From: Dermanyssus gallinae
Taxonomy: Eukaryota > Arthropoda > Arachnida > Mesostigmata > Dermanyssidae
Length of the DNA: 64,000 nucleotides
Assembly: GCA_003439945.1 (NCBI GenBank)
Contig: QVRM01002192.1
Location: forward strand, 620,001 to 684,000
Direction: 5' to 3'
Made by a program: the position numbers and the translations under genes
Notes under the pieces: generated by a model
Database searches by the model: none
The model's input: the letters and a program-made list of their open reading frames with translations, nothing else
Told to the model about the DNA's origin: nothing
In this document: piece after piece, positions 11,101-23,800 of the stretch
Numbering within the stretch: position 1 is the first letter of the stretch
Layout: each line of letters starts with the position of its first letter

Positions 11101-11604
11101 CTTGCTAGAAGGTCAGTTTAACGCAACGTGCTCAAAAGGGCACTAAGGAGAGCCTGTGACCATGACATAACATGGTTGCAGGCGGGTTACAGGTTGGAAA
11201 AATCAGTCAAAAGAGGTCACCAGTCGGTCCTAGATCGGGTTGTGCTAAATTCCGCCGATCTCTACTTACCCAAAGCGGAACAAGAAGATCAGTTTATCTT
11301 CACCATAGTTCGCCAAAGTGCCTCTTGGACCACGTGGAGCCCTGCACATGGGCGCGGCCATCTAGACCGAGCGTTCCAAGGCTTTCCTTCTAAATTACAT
11401 TACATACACATTTATTCACCATAATATTGTTAGCAGCATACATCGGATGTTGTGCGAAATCTATACTTATCCTATGTAGTGTGTACGTGATTGTAACAAC
11501 GCTTCCTCTATTTCGGTGCATTCAAGTATATGGTATCTATAAATATCACATTATCCACAAAATATACACACTCAACCGTCGACCTCAAAACACTGTTCAC
11601 TGTT
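11101..11604. other. no clear feature
   Basis: ORFs of up to about 98 codons occur here, but they show no motif. Part may be further RLE-family sequence on the minus strand. Confidence 0.3.
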
Positions 11605-13400
11605 CTAACACATGTGGTGATGGAATCCATGCCATGTCACGCAACAAACTAATCGGTTCTTCTCGACTCTGTTCTTCCATTTGTCCGAGCAAAACGCTGG
11701 TCCGTCCGTATAGTTATTAGACGCGTACTTTACGTTGCGTATCTCTCGAAGTTCTCTATTTACTGCGAGTATGGTCCCACTAAGTAGTGGCACGTCTAGA
11801 GCAAAATTTTCTGTAAGGGTTCGTTCGCGACATAGTTCAAGCGCGAATGCAGATGTGTTTTTGGGTAGACCTAGCCCGCGCTTAATATGAAATGCCTCTA
11901 ACTTTTTCAGATCCCTAATAGTGAGAAAATGTGCTATTGCAGGCAGGCCGTATCGTATAACAAAAACAATTTTTAGTCTGAATATATTTAGCGCTGTCTT
12001 CAGGTCGATATCTTGAGGTTCACCGAGAGGCATAGCAGTTGCTTTTGCCCTGGGTAGTATGATCTCGACATGTCTGCTGAACGAAAGTCGTGGTGTCAAT
12101 GTAACGCCGAGATAAGGAAAGTGGCTGACGATCTCCAATGCAGTGCCATTCATTTTAGTGCGGCTGCAGCGCTTGCCCTTCCGCAGCTAAATCAAAGAAG
12201 TTTTGTTTTAGCTAGCTTGATTGTTAGCCTGTCCTCTTTGCACCAATTGGCTGTTTTATTCAGGAAGTACTGCAGATGTTCACGTGACTTTGCGAAGATG
12301 ACTCGGTCATTAGCGAAGAAAGCGTGCGGAGCTTTTGCTTCGCGTAGAAGATCCGACGGGGTTTTTATGTACATTATAAAAAGGAACGGACTAGCAGAAT
12401 ATCCTTGAGCCAATCATACCGTTTGCGTTATGATGTCGTTGACGTTATGACCCCCGTTCTGCTTTAATGGATTTATGGTGAAGCATGCCCCGGACAAGGT
12501 TGTACATTGCTCCGCGTGCCTGCTACAAATGATCTCTACAAGACGGTCCCTTGGAACAGAGTCAAATGCGGTCTTAAAATCTATTATTGCGGTATACGTC
12601 ATTTCCTCACCTTGGCGACGTCGTTAGATAGTCCGGCAGATAGTTGACAGCATCTTTGTTTGATCGCCTGGGGGGAATCCGTGTTGCTCAACTGGTAGCT
12701 TTTCTTTAGCGCTGTTATATATCCTTGACACTACGAGTGATGTAAGTATTTTGTACAGAATGCTCGTCAGTGCGATTTCTCGGTAATCTATCGAGTCAGT
12801 AGCGTCTCCCTTTCACTTATATATTGGGTTCTAGAAACTCTTTCTCCACTCTTCAGGTATCTTACCTTGACTGAGGCAGTTATTATAAAGATTTGTTAAG
12901 ACTGGACATATGATATTAAGATTTGATTTTAAGTGTTCATTAAATATCCGGTTCTGCAGATGTATTGTTTTTTTTTTGTCTTGATTGCTTGCATAATTTT
13001 CGCTTCAATAAAAGGTATTAACTCTCCTGGGTAGTCCATGTTGGGCAGTGTCACCTCTCTGTTTACTAGGTTTGTAAAATGTGTTTGCCACTTCTCGTCG
13101 TTAACTAGCGGGTTAGCTGCGTTGGGTCTCGTATGTAGGACCAACCAAAGTTTCTTTATACAATTTTGTATGAATTGCAGGCGTTGCTTTTCTCCGTAAT
13201 GGCCCTTCTTCGTCTGCTTTATTTTCCAAAACACCCGTTTCATCTCTGCGAGTTGGCTAAGTCCATATGGTCTCCTGTCGTCATGGCTGCATATAATGCG
13301 CTTTTTTTCTCGACATTCTGCATCAAATCAGGCTTTGTGCGTGTTTGGTCTCACCGATCAGCTGGTAGTATCTGACACATGCATTGCCCATCGTATCGTC
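11605..13400 (-). pseudogene. APE-type non-LTR retrotransposon RT, antisense relic
   Basis: Minus strand, 5' to 3': linker FDAECREKKR (about 13320), a segment of about 100 codons (13243-12929), decayed RT blocks, motif A IIDFKTAFDSVPRDRLVE (about 12585-12530), the YSASPFLFIMYI block (12413-12370), then thumb sequence FPYLGVTLTPRLSFSRHV (12117-12064) and a C-terminal region to 11605. The catalytic YADD is replaced by FANDRVIF (about 12315), so the second Asp pair is lost. Several frames and stops interrupt it. The clade is uncertain (I- or Jockey-like). Confidence 0.65.
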
Positions 13401-13446
13401 TTTTCGGTGGTGTAGAAGTCGTCATAGGGTCGCATGAGCTGTGCTA

Positions 13447-13470
13447 TCATTATTATTATTATTATTATCC
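13447..13470. repeat. (ATT)n microsatellite
   Basis: About eight ATT units. It is followed by loosely repeated ACATACAT-type sequence near 13580-13690. Confidence 0.85.
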
Positions 13471-13749
13471 AAAATGGTGTGAAGCAAACAGACGAATCAA
13501 ACCATCATATCAAATGGGTGGAACCAAATCGCATATAGAATTGTAATCCTTGCAAACTGCATAATAATATAAATGGCACATAAACATACATTGGTGTTAA
13601 AATAAATACATACATACTAGTACACGTCTGTGACATAACTATATATACACACAGATACATATATAGTTACACATACATACATATAAAGTTGGGCCAAATA
13701 AGAGAGGTACAGGCGGCTAGTGTCTGGTGAGCCGACATCCTAACCTACT

Positions 13750-14348
13750 GGCACGGTCTTCAATTCAGCAAGATTCCTTTAGCCGAAGTGTCTCTTGCAT
13801 GCCGTGCGTTTAAGGTTGTTATGTCAGCTGGCACCCCGACTGTATGCTATAAGTGTCTATGCTTGTGGCATATGACGGCCAACTGCCGTAATGAGGTATC
13901 GTGCCGGCATTGCAGACAGCTAGGCCATCTAGCAGTAAGCTGCGAAAACACGGCCAGACGTGCTAACGGCAAAGGTCTGCATACCTCTATGGCCGGGGCT
14001 TGTCCGATACGGGCAGCCGAGATTGAGAAACATTAAGCGTTGATGGAATGCAGGCTCCTTCAGGAGGTAGCTACGGCGTACCCAGCTGCCTTAACTCTGA
14101 CGGTGGTTGAAACTTTGCCAGCCGCTTCTCGTAATATCACAGCGGATCATCACTCTCAGCCGAATATCTCCAAGCTACCCAAGCGTTTATATGCAAGTGT
14201 CGCAAAATTGATGGTCGTCAGGTCAACTGAGGGCACAGAAGTTCGTCTCATTCCTCCTGGTGGTACAGCCATACCTACGCGCCGACCGGCCTCCCCTCGT
14301 ATGATACAGGCTGTCGTACAAAAACGTCTCGCTCGCTGCGACGCTTAA
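13750..14348 (+). pseudogene. gag-like ORF1 of an R1-type retrotransposon, CCHC knuckles
   Basis: The frame runs through FSKIPLAEVSLACRAFKVV and then two zinc knuckles: CYKCLCLWHMTANC (13842-13883) and CRHCRQLGHLAVSC (about 13902-13943), both C-x2-C-x4-H-x4-C. This is the C-terminal end of a nucleic-acid-binding ORF1 as found in R1 and Jockey elements. The frame stops at 14034 (TAA) and a downstream frame (14040-14348) continues without motifs. The N-terminal part is missing or unreadable. The R1-like endonuclease relic 3' of it may be the same insertion. Confidence 0.6.
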
Positions 14349-14850
14349 TGAAACTAATCGCCAATAAGAACCGTAGACACAGCAGGCTGCTAGTGAAGAC
14401 GCTAGAGCCGCTTAAGCAAGTCCTGAAATTTCTCTGCCCTAAGACGTGGCAGTGCTTCCAGGAATTGATGGACTTCCTGGCGATACTACTGTCGGCACCT
14501 CAGAAGATATCGTAATATTTTGCTTTGCCTACTAACGGTGTTGTATGTATTTTACTATTACATTTTTGTATAATAATACCTTTATTGGGCCACAACCATT
14601 TCCCAGTGCTATTGTAGTAAGCAAAACGTAGCTGTCAGACGCTGATAGTGTGTTGCTGATAATAGATGGTACACACTATTTGCTGTCTGTAAAGAGGGCC
14701 GTCCTGGGGGTGAGGCAGGGATTTGTGTCAAAATAGAGATAAAAGTAATCTTGTCTCGTGCATTGCGTAGATCTCATGAAGCTGTCCAGGTAATTCGAAT
14801 ATTATAAGCTCTCGGAGATTTGAAGGCTACGCGATAGCTTTTTACGTCGA
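14349..14850. other. mostly unassigned, possibly start of endonuclease domain
   Basis: No motif can be stated firmly. Near 14640-14770 broken frames could be the front of the endonuclease seen next, but they are too decayed to align. Confidence 0.25.
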
Positions 14851-15159
14851 GTGACACGTAGCGATATTCTGCATGGTATCCTAGATGGGTTCAAGCCAGA
14901 CAGTGGCAGCTTGTTGTGCGTTTTATTGTGTGACCCAAATGTCGGTATTATAACTGACCCTCCACCAGGTGATTATAGCATGAACTATGTATCTCATATA
15001 GACGTAGCGATTGTCACATGCAAGACCAGACCAGAGGTAAGAGGCACTGAAAATATCCAGGTCTCCAATCTCTCGTCGGACTTGTTCAACTTTATTTTCC
15101 AATTCCGAGATAAAGCTCTCGAATTGTACTGTAGGGCGGCGTCCTCACCCTTAATCTAA
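14851..15159 (+). pseudogene. R1-like endonuclease fragment
   Basis: A 102-codon frame contains VLLCDPNVGIITDPPP and YVSHIDVAIVTC, the latter resembling the S-x-IDV block of R1-clade APE endonucleases; VSNLSSD near the end may be the start of the SD-H block. The order relative to the CCHC ORF1 upstream is what an R1-type element would show. RT is missing and family A copy 2 lies head-on 3' of it. Confidence 0.4.
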
Positions 15160-15163
15160 TTAT

Positions 15164-16745
15164 CTAACTAGTGCGCACCCTGACATTAACCACACAAAGC
15201 GGCTCCTTGCCCGCATTGATAGGCAAATGACTCGCTCCGGTGAGGTGTCTCCATATTCTGTCAAAACCATACATCAGCGCTGGAACAATTTTAAGAGAGA
15301 AAAGTGCCACTACCGATGGAACAGACAGTCGCCGGACGTCGCCTACCTCTCCCCAAAGAGAGATTAGGGGTGTGCGCACTGTCTCGACGATGTGAGCATT
15401 AAAGGTCGTCCCATTATAATGAAGCCAAAGCCCCAGATACCGGAAGAAGTTGACGAATTCTAAGGATTAGCCGCCGCAACGTATAACGTCTTTAGCAGCC
15501 AATCGACTTCTTCTTCTGAATTTCATAGGCTTGGTTTTCATAGCGTTTTTTTCCAGCCCTCTAAAGACAAGGAATACCTCCGCCAGAGAAGTGATGCGCT
15601 CGACGTCACCCAGGTCGTGATGAGCGACCACTATATCATCTGCGTACATCACAACTGTGACCTTCTGGAACTCCTGTCGAATATAACTGACAAAACCGGC
15701 AAGTAGAAGAGTGAAAGAGACGCAGCTTAATGGGTCGCCTTGCGCAGTTCCCACATTTTGTCTTACCTGCAACACTTTCTGCTCACCTTGCATTAGTATG
15801 GTGCCCTCATCAAAGAAGCTTGAGATTACGCCCAGAAGAGAGCCTTCAACCCCTGCGTGTCAGAATAACTTCACCAGAAGATAGCGACGCGCTTTGTCGA
15901 ACGCTTTGACGCAGTCTATAGAGACTGCATACAAATGACCCCCGGTATTTGCCACAGCTCGCTTTCTCTCTGACTGAAGCACACGGATTGCATCTGAGAT
16001 TGGGTCTGATCGACCACGTACTCGATCCGTTTTATAACCAATTTGCAGAAAATCTTCTTTAGAGACCTCTCAAACGCTACACCGCGGTATAAGTTTGAGT
16101 TTCGTCTGTCATCACCATGATTGCCACGGGGGGCGAGATAATAACCCTAGAAAACTACTGTCATGATCTCCTCTGCCCCGGTCTCTTCCACCTGACTGCA
16201 CTTCTCATAGTTCTCTCTAGCAGCTCACAGCAAGTATCCACATTACAGCCCACCTCGAGGCTATTAACCTCTAAAGGTGAAAGGTCAACATGCCCCGTGG
16301 CAACCAAGTGTGGATCGCCTCGCTGTTTGAACCAAATATCTAGAATATTTGCGAATGCTGAACCCAGTAGGTGCTTTCGTACAGCGACCTCGAGAACATC
16401 AAAGCCTTTAACTCCGCAATCGACAAGGTTGTAAAACGGTAGGTCAATTGTGCTGCCTTCGTTATGACTTACATACGGGTGGGCCTTGCGTGCATTCGTG
16501 TATCTTAGACTAAAGTATTCCATCAACTGGAGCAGCACCTCTCTTTTATCGTTAGTAGCCCCACCATCAATACGGGCAATGAAGTTGCCATCGACAATAG
16601 TTGGCATAGACAGGTCAAAACCTGATATACCAGAACTCACCGTGCCAGCGACCTCTGCCGAGTCAAAGTGTGAGGGGAGGTAGAAGACGACTATGTCCAC
16701 CCTCATAGGCGAGAGGCTAGAACTGCCAGCTGGTGGAACACTCAC
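15164..16745 (-). pseudogene. family A copy 2: endonuclease-RT ORF, antisense
   Basis: Read from 16745 downward on the minus strand: endonuclease blocks VFYLPSHFDSAEV and STIDLPFYN, VRKHL in place of S-D-H, and a linker ending VRWKRPGQR. The segment from there to the RT fingers is deleted. RT resumes near 15990 with IDCVKAFDKA, then GTAQGDPLSC and the catalytic MYADDIVVAH (about 15640). A C-terminal piece (15379-15164) reads LKIVPALMYGF. The GDFN motif of the endonuclease is changed to DGNF. Frames break several times. Compared with copy 1 this is an older, divergent copy. Confidence 0.7.
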
Positions 16746-16921
16746 ATATCATTGATATGCAGTTCCTCCCGCTGGTAGGTCTCCGTAAGGAGTGCAATGT
16801 CCACCGACGTAAGCATGTCAACTGTAGCTAGGCCTATTGCTCCTGTTAGTCCATCACAGTTCCAAAGAAGCAGCCGTAGAGATCTAGTAGTCTCTACGTT
16901 AGCATCTCTAGGTCTGTTCAG

Positions 16922-17807
16922 TCACTTGCGAAGAGCCGGACCGCCAGGCGCGATAAAGCTTTCCATAACCATTTTCTCGTACGGAGCACCAGCCCAACGA
17001 CAAAATAAGATACCTTTAGGCCAGAATTCACTTTTGTTGCACTTTGCGTACTCGCCGTCACCCAGCACTACACAGAACACGGTATTATTCCCCTGCGTCC
17101 GCATTTTAAATACTGCCTTTAAACAAATGCTTCTGTTAACGCGCCATGTATGTAGGCTGACAGCTGACGTTTTCGCCGCCAGCCGTGCTACTCTCAGCGC
17201 GCTGAACCTGCCTGGCCCAGCATACACTTCAAGATCTCCCGCTCCATCAACTGCGCTGCCTTTCTGCATACGATGCTTTGTTTTGCCGCTCTTTCTCCAT
17301 TGGACGGTGACAAAACCACCGTTGTCTTTCTCGTCTTTTCTCGTTTGTTCCGAAGGTATTGGCGATGCTGTTATTACCGCCGCCGCAAGTGCTACCGCTG
17401 ATGTCAAAACCAGCTGCTGTAGCACTGCGCTTGGCACCGCAGAGACTGCCCTTGCTATTCTCTCCGGTTGCGCTGTCGTAGATCGGCTTTGTTGATACAA
17501 GCAGATCTCCGCCTTCCGTAAACCGCGACTTTTTGTTCTTCCGCGCTTTCCGTGTTCTGTTTGTTTTCTTCACGCTAACCTTTCCTTTTAGCGCAAAATT
17601 TAAGCACCCCTTGATGGTATCGGGTGCGTAAATTGCTTCAGGGCCGGCGATTCTTCGCTGGAGGTCCATGTGGGATGCCCACAGCTTCACTAAGTTCCAC
17701 TGTAGCACACACAAACTTTTCTTCATTAGGACAAAGTTGGGCTCCTCTGGTTCACAGGATCCGCACGACACAAGCTGTGGGTCCTCGGGGGCATAGGCTC
17801 TAGGCAA
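16922..17807 (-). pseudogene. family A copy 2: ORF1, antisense
   Basis: Two overlapping minus-strand frames (17807-17247 and 17500-16922) make up ORF1. The second carries the basic motif NGGFVTVQWRKSGKTK and the conserved C-terminal module: VFCVVLGDGEYAKC and SEFWPKGILFCRWAGAP, ending at TGA 16922. In this copy the endonuclease frame (RLLLWNCDGL) is offset from the ORF1 frame. The first frame has Cys pairs (VSCGSC) and basic runs. The ORF1 of this family probably coats RNA; that is inferred from position. Confidence 0.6.
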
Positions 17808-17819
17808 CCCCTGTGAAAC

Positions 17820-18496
17820 AAAGTAGAACAGATTTTATTATAAATAACCAGTTGTTCTCCCGTTTTTAACAAGAGCGAATAAATTAAATATAATATTTGA
17901 AAAGGTGGTGTTGCGTCGACATATTATCACTTGGAACGTAGTGAATTCCTCTCAACTGATCAGTTTGGCCATGCACTATTCTTGGTCATTTATTGTTTAT
18001 AATTCTGTTGAATGTGTATACTTGATTGTATTACGTTAATGGGAGAGTGAGTAACTCTAGCTCCCTGGTGGATTACTTCATAAAAACATCCAATGAATAT
18101 GGCTTGGTCGTTAACACTAGCAAAAACGAATGCCATATTGTTTCGCCAGGCTATGTGGTACAAAATGACACATTACGGGCAATATTCTCTAGACATCAGA
18201 GTGATTTTGAGATGGACCTGTTTGTCATCCACGGGCTTCTTCCAGTTGCGAAGGTCCAGGTACACTCGCATTCAAAGCAGCGTCCCGGCAGGCAATGCAG
18301 TCCCCTTGGCGCAAAACAAAAGTTAGGGCGCTAAGAAGAGCCACGATATTTTAAGTTCCCAATACTCACAAACAGGTCAGCTCGAAAACCTGAAAGATAT
18401 TAGGGGTTCGCTATCCAGCAGTCTAAAATCTTGTATTTCCCTGAGATCATTCGAGCGAGAGTTAAAAACTACCTCGTGTGTAGCTCTGTGTGCACA
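17820..18496. other. mostly unassigned; possible RT scrap at 18026-18334 (+)
   Basis: The plus-strand frame 18026-18334 includes DYFIKTSNEYGLVVNTSKNE, which resembles the helix after the RT active site (NEYGL-VN--KT-) of non-LTR elements. No other RT block is nearby, so it is a weak call. The rest shows nothing recognisable. Confidence 0.25.
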
Positions 18497-18676
18497 CAGC
18501 AATATGACTTAGTGGCAAAGCCTTTGCCTTGCATTCGGGAGGCCTGAGCTCAAGACCCAGACAGACCACTCTTTAAATTTGTTTTCATGGTTTCCAATTT
18601 AGACAATGTAATTGCCGGAGTAAATACAAATCGGCCATGACATTAAAAAAACCATACACCGACCTTAGTCCTACGG
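18497..18676 (+). repeat. tRNA-derived SINE, copy a
   Basis: It matches two further copies at 59836 and 60463. The 5' part carries a tRNA-like A box (TGACTTAGTGGC) and B box (GAGCTCAAGACCC, degenerate). The body is TTTCATGGTTTCCAATTT, then GACAATGTAATTGCCGGAGT, CGGCCATGAC and a short A run. Similarity continues past the A run to CCTACGG. SINEs of this type are transcribed by RNA polymerase III and mobilised by a partner non-LTR element. Confidence 0.75.
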
Positions 18677-20859
18677 TATTATCCTTTTATGTGGTTACTA
18701 CTATTGCTAGATTGGTGGCCACATGATCTTTGACTGACCACTGACAGATCTGCAGAACGAAGCTTATATTATTGCAAACCATAGAGGCTCCTGAGTAAAG
18801 CTGAGGTGGGGGTTACTGTTATTGGAACACGACCTGTGGTGAATTTGCTAAATGTGATGTTACATACATACATATTTTGAAGTATACCAATGTTATTATA
18901 TCACATTATTGCCTTTGTGAGCACTCAAGCATTGTAAGATGCAGTTTCGATAATACATCTCGTTGCCATATATATATATATATACGGAGCGTGCATTTCG
19001 TTGATTTGTCAGGATCCGCAGTGTTCGCAATACCAAATAGAAGACACGATTCCAACTTCGCTCCTTTAGACGAATTGTGGGTCGGACATGATTTGTCGGG
19101 TGTTGTTGCAATCACAACAACACCTGGGCTGCTTCAAGTTGCGGCCGCTTTCAGCTCGACTTTAGATTGGCCGCCTCCGTTGATCCACATCACGTCGAAG
19201 CCACCCGCTACGTATTTCTCATAAATATATTTCAAACTCTTGGGCTGAAGTAACACCAGCTTCTTCTAGACCGTATTAATAGGTTTCATTTGTCGTCTCG
19301 ATAGGTCCATCAGTGTCATGAAGGACCGCACTTGGAATCTGAAGTAAGCCAGCAAGGTGAATCTCCATATATACGTGTAAATGACCAATTAATTTGTAAA
19401 GCACAGATATTACCTCCTTGTCTATAACGACGACGACGATCTCTATATATTGTAATTTATCTTATTTCATTGGACATTTCGGTTGGCAAACCCACCAAAA
19501 ATGAAATCGCTGATATTTTTGATTCGCTTCTGAAATAGCTTAATTTGCTATTCCTGCTGCATTAACAAATGTGTCGTCTTTGCTGACATGTTATATTATA
19601 GATTATATTATTATGCTGTAACTTATTGTCAGCATTATAGAAAATGTAAGTAAACGTATTTCCCTTAAGTTGCTATGAGCAGGTGATGCCAATTTGCTGT
19701 TATTTTATCCGATAAGCTCTAGTTAACGTATGCCAACAATGAATAAAACAAAGAGTCTTGTCATCGATTGTCCAGTGCAAGTATGATGCCTTTTTGATAC
19801 AGCAATACCTTCTTTCTATCCACATTAGGCTTACCTCGTTTGTCGGGTTTTCGTTAAATATGGTCACAATCAATAAACAATTATCTACAACACCAAGTAC
19901 AATACTGCACGGATCGTGACACGGGCATCATCAAGAGTTACGAATGCTGAAGGTGACACTGTGCTATAAAAGCCATTGTGTATGTCTTTTAAGAGCTAGG
20001 ACCTTGTATAGCCTTTCAGTATGCTGTAAATGTTAGAAGTGTAACCTATACAAGGTATACTAGGGAGATGTGTTTAGGATACATTTTTAAAATTGATAGT
20101 ATATCCGGGAATAGCGTTTATATGCGGCCGTGAGCCATATAACGACTTAAACCTGAACGCTTCTTATCTGCTCTCGCATCATGGCAATTCCACTAAAGGT
20201 AGCGCGTTTTTTAAATTTAGTGTTCTTAGTCTGTCTGACGTGTATTCGTTCGAGCAAGATTTTGATTAAATTAGAAAACATCCTGAGCTTCTACAGGTTT
20301 TTAAAATGACTTAATTGACGAAGAAAGCGAACATAATAGATACATGTATGCACTCACCTCCGATATGGCCATCAGAAGATTCAAGTTACTTTTCAACCAC
20401 AGACGTCAGCGCTACCAATTAGATATCAAGTAGATTCATTTGGGATGTAAAGTGCGCGGCAAAAAAATAGCAGCTCATGTTTTTTGGTGATAATTTCGGC
20501 TTGATTTATTTGAATGGCTTGAATTTTAAGGGCATGATGTACATGACGAACCACAAGTATGGTGTTAATTTCGTTGCAATCTCACAATCGGTCCATACAA
20601 AAACTAAATAAGTGTGAAAAACAGTGTTACAGAATATTAGAAACCATAACGCCTTACGGACTATTCGATTCTTATCAGCGCTGTATGACTTATTTGATAC
20701 TACATATTCTATTCTAGAAACGGGTTTTTTGTCCCTTTTTCTGCATCAAATCGTAAATTCGGTCTTTCATGGAGTTAGTGAGCGTGTTGTAAGTGTTGTA
20801 AGTACAAAAGTTGAATATCAGTCCATGCTTGCTGGACAGCTTCTTTGAGGTCCGACAAA
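18677..20859. other. about 2.2 kb without recognised feature, short (TA)n at 18967
   Basis: AT-rich, no long open frame. A TA run of about 18 bases sits near 18967-18984. Neither strand gave transposon or host motifs that I trust. Confidence 0.45.
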
Positions 20860-21930
20860 TTATCATATTGTCGACCATTTGCGTAAATCTGCTTCACCAA
20901 AACTGCTTCACTTCTGTATTCAGTTCTGGACTCAATGCCAGCCAGTCAAAAAGTGGCACTCCTTGTTCTTGAAAAGAGACTATAGTTCTACCCGAGGTAT
21001 GAAACGTGGCGTTTTCTTGTTGAAAAACTGCTGTTAAACGCGTTTTTCATGTCTAGCAGCACAGCAAGGTATAACCTGCGGGTGTTAGGCGTGTAACGTT
21101 TATGCCGTAGTGGACTACTCTGTAGATAGCCGTTCGAACCGATCTGTTTTTGCCCTTTACCCCGTTTGATTCTCACAGCTGTTTGGAGTACTTCTACAAC
21201 ATAGACCTCAAATGTATAATTTTCTAATCTTTTCACTAATTGATCGTTCTTGTACACTTTTCTAGGAAAGGCTGCGTGCTAGGGCAATAACCTAATCAGT
21301 ATTCATTCTCTCTGGATCTTTCAGAATGGTTTTTGGAGCGCTTATTTGCAGCTTGCCTCAAACCATCATTTACGGATTTATGATTTCGGTACTCCGTTAC
21401 CAGATAGAGGATAATTTGTGCATTTCCTTTACTTTATTGCTCTCCTTTCTTAGACACTTTTTTTCGGGCTCCCTTAATATCCCTGTTCCACCAGTGTTTT
21501 CTTGCATCAGGTTTCTTCTTTTAGGGTATGGCGTGGACCTGCAGCAGGGTTTCTCAAAGCCCCCTCTATCTCTGTTGCGTCGTTTGAGAGCCAATCTATC
21601 TCGAAGACATTCCGTATTGCGTCTTTAATAACCCCACTATTTTTATCGCCACTCCTGTCCCGCTCTATGAAACGCCACAACTTTGTTTTTAACGCCATCC
21701 AGTCCATCAGCAGTAAAACTCGTTTGTTTGCATGGGAAGAGCCCCACACCTCTGACGCTGCATTGAGTTCGCTTGGCATCCTATCTGGTGTAGGGGCTTC
21801 CTCAATTGATACTGCTAGCTCCAGATTGTCCTCGGAGGTCTGTAGTTTAATATGTGGGCTCAATATGCAAGTATATGTGCGAGCATCCGCAATACATTCG
21901 CTTCTATCTTGTACTGTTTTTTATTGGGCT
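20860..21930 (-). pseudogene. R1-like retrotransposon linker and RT start, antisense relic
   Basis: Minus strand: 21863-21507 and 21594-21397 are overlapping frames containing NLMQENTGGTGILREPEKKCLRKE in pieces, resembling the WW-x-EI-ELR-KC-R linker after the endonuclease in R1-like elements. Downstream, 21257-20988 ends with YLAVLLDMKNAFNS, the RT motif A (V-LD-KNAFNS). RT is cut off soon after. The frames do not join, so this is a decayed copy. Confidence 0.5.
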
Positions 21931-22194
21931 AGCTAATTAAAGTGAGCGACGTTAGCTCATTATTTTGTTGCTCGCGGTGAGCTTCTTAATTTCGTCTACT
22001 AACATATGTGCAGGTCGACTGCTTGTACAATTGACCTGTATCAATTTAGTGTGCTACACAGATTCATTGGTGGCATGGAGTTTGCACCATTTGCCGCAGC
22101 CAGCCTCTAGCAGTGTGGCTGAAACCCGGAGTGATGAACCCCTTCGCGCCCATCTTGTCTAACTTCTTTTCTTTGCGTTGTTGTTTCCTGCGAG

Positions 22195-23420
22195 CTATCT
22201 CCTCTTCCTTTTCAGTATGAATGTTGCCCTGCGCCGATTGGCCTGCCGACTGTGACTCCTAATGCCTTTCCTCTTTGCCAATTCCACGTAGCACTCGTTT
22301 TCCCTACAACAAACTTCAACAGCACGTCTGATCGATGGCCCGTCCCGTTCTTCAGAAATGTGCGAAACAGACGGCTCTGTTGCTAGGGGTGTCTTGTTGT
22401 TTCCTATGATGTTCGAAAGAATGCTGAAAAAACGGCAGATATCTCTCCTATTCCAACCATACTGACCACAAGCTTTCTCATGGTTGTTCGTTGGCTCACC
22501 TGTGTCTGTGCTGGTTCGCATGCGCCGTCGATCAATTTCAGCGCTTCGCTGCTGCGTAAAACCAACATGAAGATTTATGAGTGACGGAGCAGGGTGCTCT
22601 TTAGGTTTCTTAAGAAGAGCCTAATCCTCATCCCTGCGTTCCTAGCTTGACGCATGAGTGGCTTGCTCAGAGAAAGCTCGTTCGCGCAAAGACAGAATTC
22701 TTGAAAACGGCCTTAGGCCACTCCTTATTGAGTAGACACGCTTGGAACTTTTTGGACACGCTCTACATTCTACCTTCTTATTACACCTGGGGCAGAGGAC
22801 AATTCCTTTCACCTCAGAAAGTCTTATGGCTTCTGTATCTGCTTCAGCAAATTCCTTCAAACCTCTAGCTCCTTGTTAGTTGGTTCTTTCTCATTTAGCT
22901 GAAATGTCAACCGTTGTATCCTTATTCTGAGCAAAGTATTCTGCTCAAGTATTTCCTAATTATTCTTATGCAGCTCAAATTTGCAGGTTTTCCTCTTAAT
23001 GTCATTCGCTAACCTACTTGATCACTGGCTCTAGTCTTGTTAGGCATTCTTAATGCCAGTACCATGTTTCTCTATTAGGTCCTTTGGCGACTCGACGGTA
23101 TCGTTAACCTTTCAAAGTGCATATGCGTAGTTCGCTAAAGAGTCGTCAGCCATGGCACCGACGCTCCTGTATTTCTTCTTCAACGCCTTCACTCTGATCA
23201 GCTTGGCCAGGTGAAGGGGCATCAATTCCAAAAAAAATTGAGTGATACCTTCGCCTGGATTTTATCTCCCGCTCTGGAGCTACTTAAAGCAGAAGAAGTC
23301 CCGACTTTGCCTCGGTCAACTGGTCCATCGTCTGTAGATATTCAAATTTCGCGCGTTTGTGTTGTGGCTACGAGCCGCCCGTTCCATGTACTCGGCATGG
23401 AACGGGCATCCAAACTAGAC
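22195..23420 (-). pseudogene. possible ORF1 of the same antisense R1-like relic
   Basis: Minus strand about 23200-22880 (frames broken) reads MADDSLANYAYAL, DIKRKTCKFELHKNN and EILEQNTLLRIRIQRLTFQL, a heptad-rich, coiled-coil-like stretch as found in the N-terminal half of R1-type ORF1 proteins. A later frame (22860-22642) has clustered cysteines (VLCPRCNKKVECRACP). Orientation and order agree with the R1-like linker and RT further 3'. No CCHC knuckle is clear, so the call is tentative. Confidence 0.35.
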
Positions 23421-23775
23421 TGCTGTTTATCTACGTGTTAAAAACGTTTTCAGCGTAGAGCTTTTGAATAAATAAAGCCTACACACAGGAAAATGTGACT
23501 TTTATACCGGTGATTAGTAATCCTTACGATTTGTAGTACATTTCGGCAAGTTAATCCTCAACCTTTGGGCGTGGTTGAGGCTGACACCCACACCACGCCT
23601 ATGGGTACTAAGGCCGATTCTGGAAGTTTAAGCCTAGTGTACTGAGTTTTTCCAACTCACTTTGTTACGTAGTGTCTTTGTGTAGAGTGGAATTCTCCAA
23701 AAACTTAGTTTTCGCAGCACTTATCCGGAAGCTCGATCGAAACACGTTCGTGCTCGTTCACGCACACACCACCTC
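23420..23775. other. no recognisable feature
   Basis: About 350 bases between the R1-like relic and the TA tract bordering foldback element 1. A GGCGTGG-rich imperfect palindrome near 23565-23605 is the only structure noticed. Confidence 0.3.
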
Positions 23776-23800
23776 ATATATATATATATATATATATATA
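23776..23800. repeat. (TA)n tract at left end of foldback element 1
   Basis: About 25 bases of TA repeat directly bordering the element. Confidence 0.85.

Noticed and set aside
13447..13700. Possible CRISPR-like or satellite array
   Set aside because: Only an ATT microsatellite and loose ACAT-type simple sequence; no regular repeat-spacer structure.
18497..18570. tRNA gene candidates at 18497, 59836 and 60463
   Set aside because: A and B boxes are present, but the acceptor and anticodon stems do not close properly and a shared non-tRNA body with an A tail follows, so these are SINE heads.
22195..22521. 108-codon minus-strand ORF as an independent gene
   Set aside because: Composition and position fit the antisense R1-like relic better; no domain is visible.
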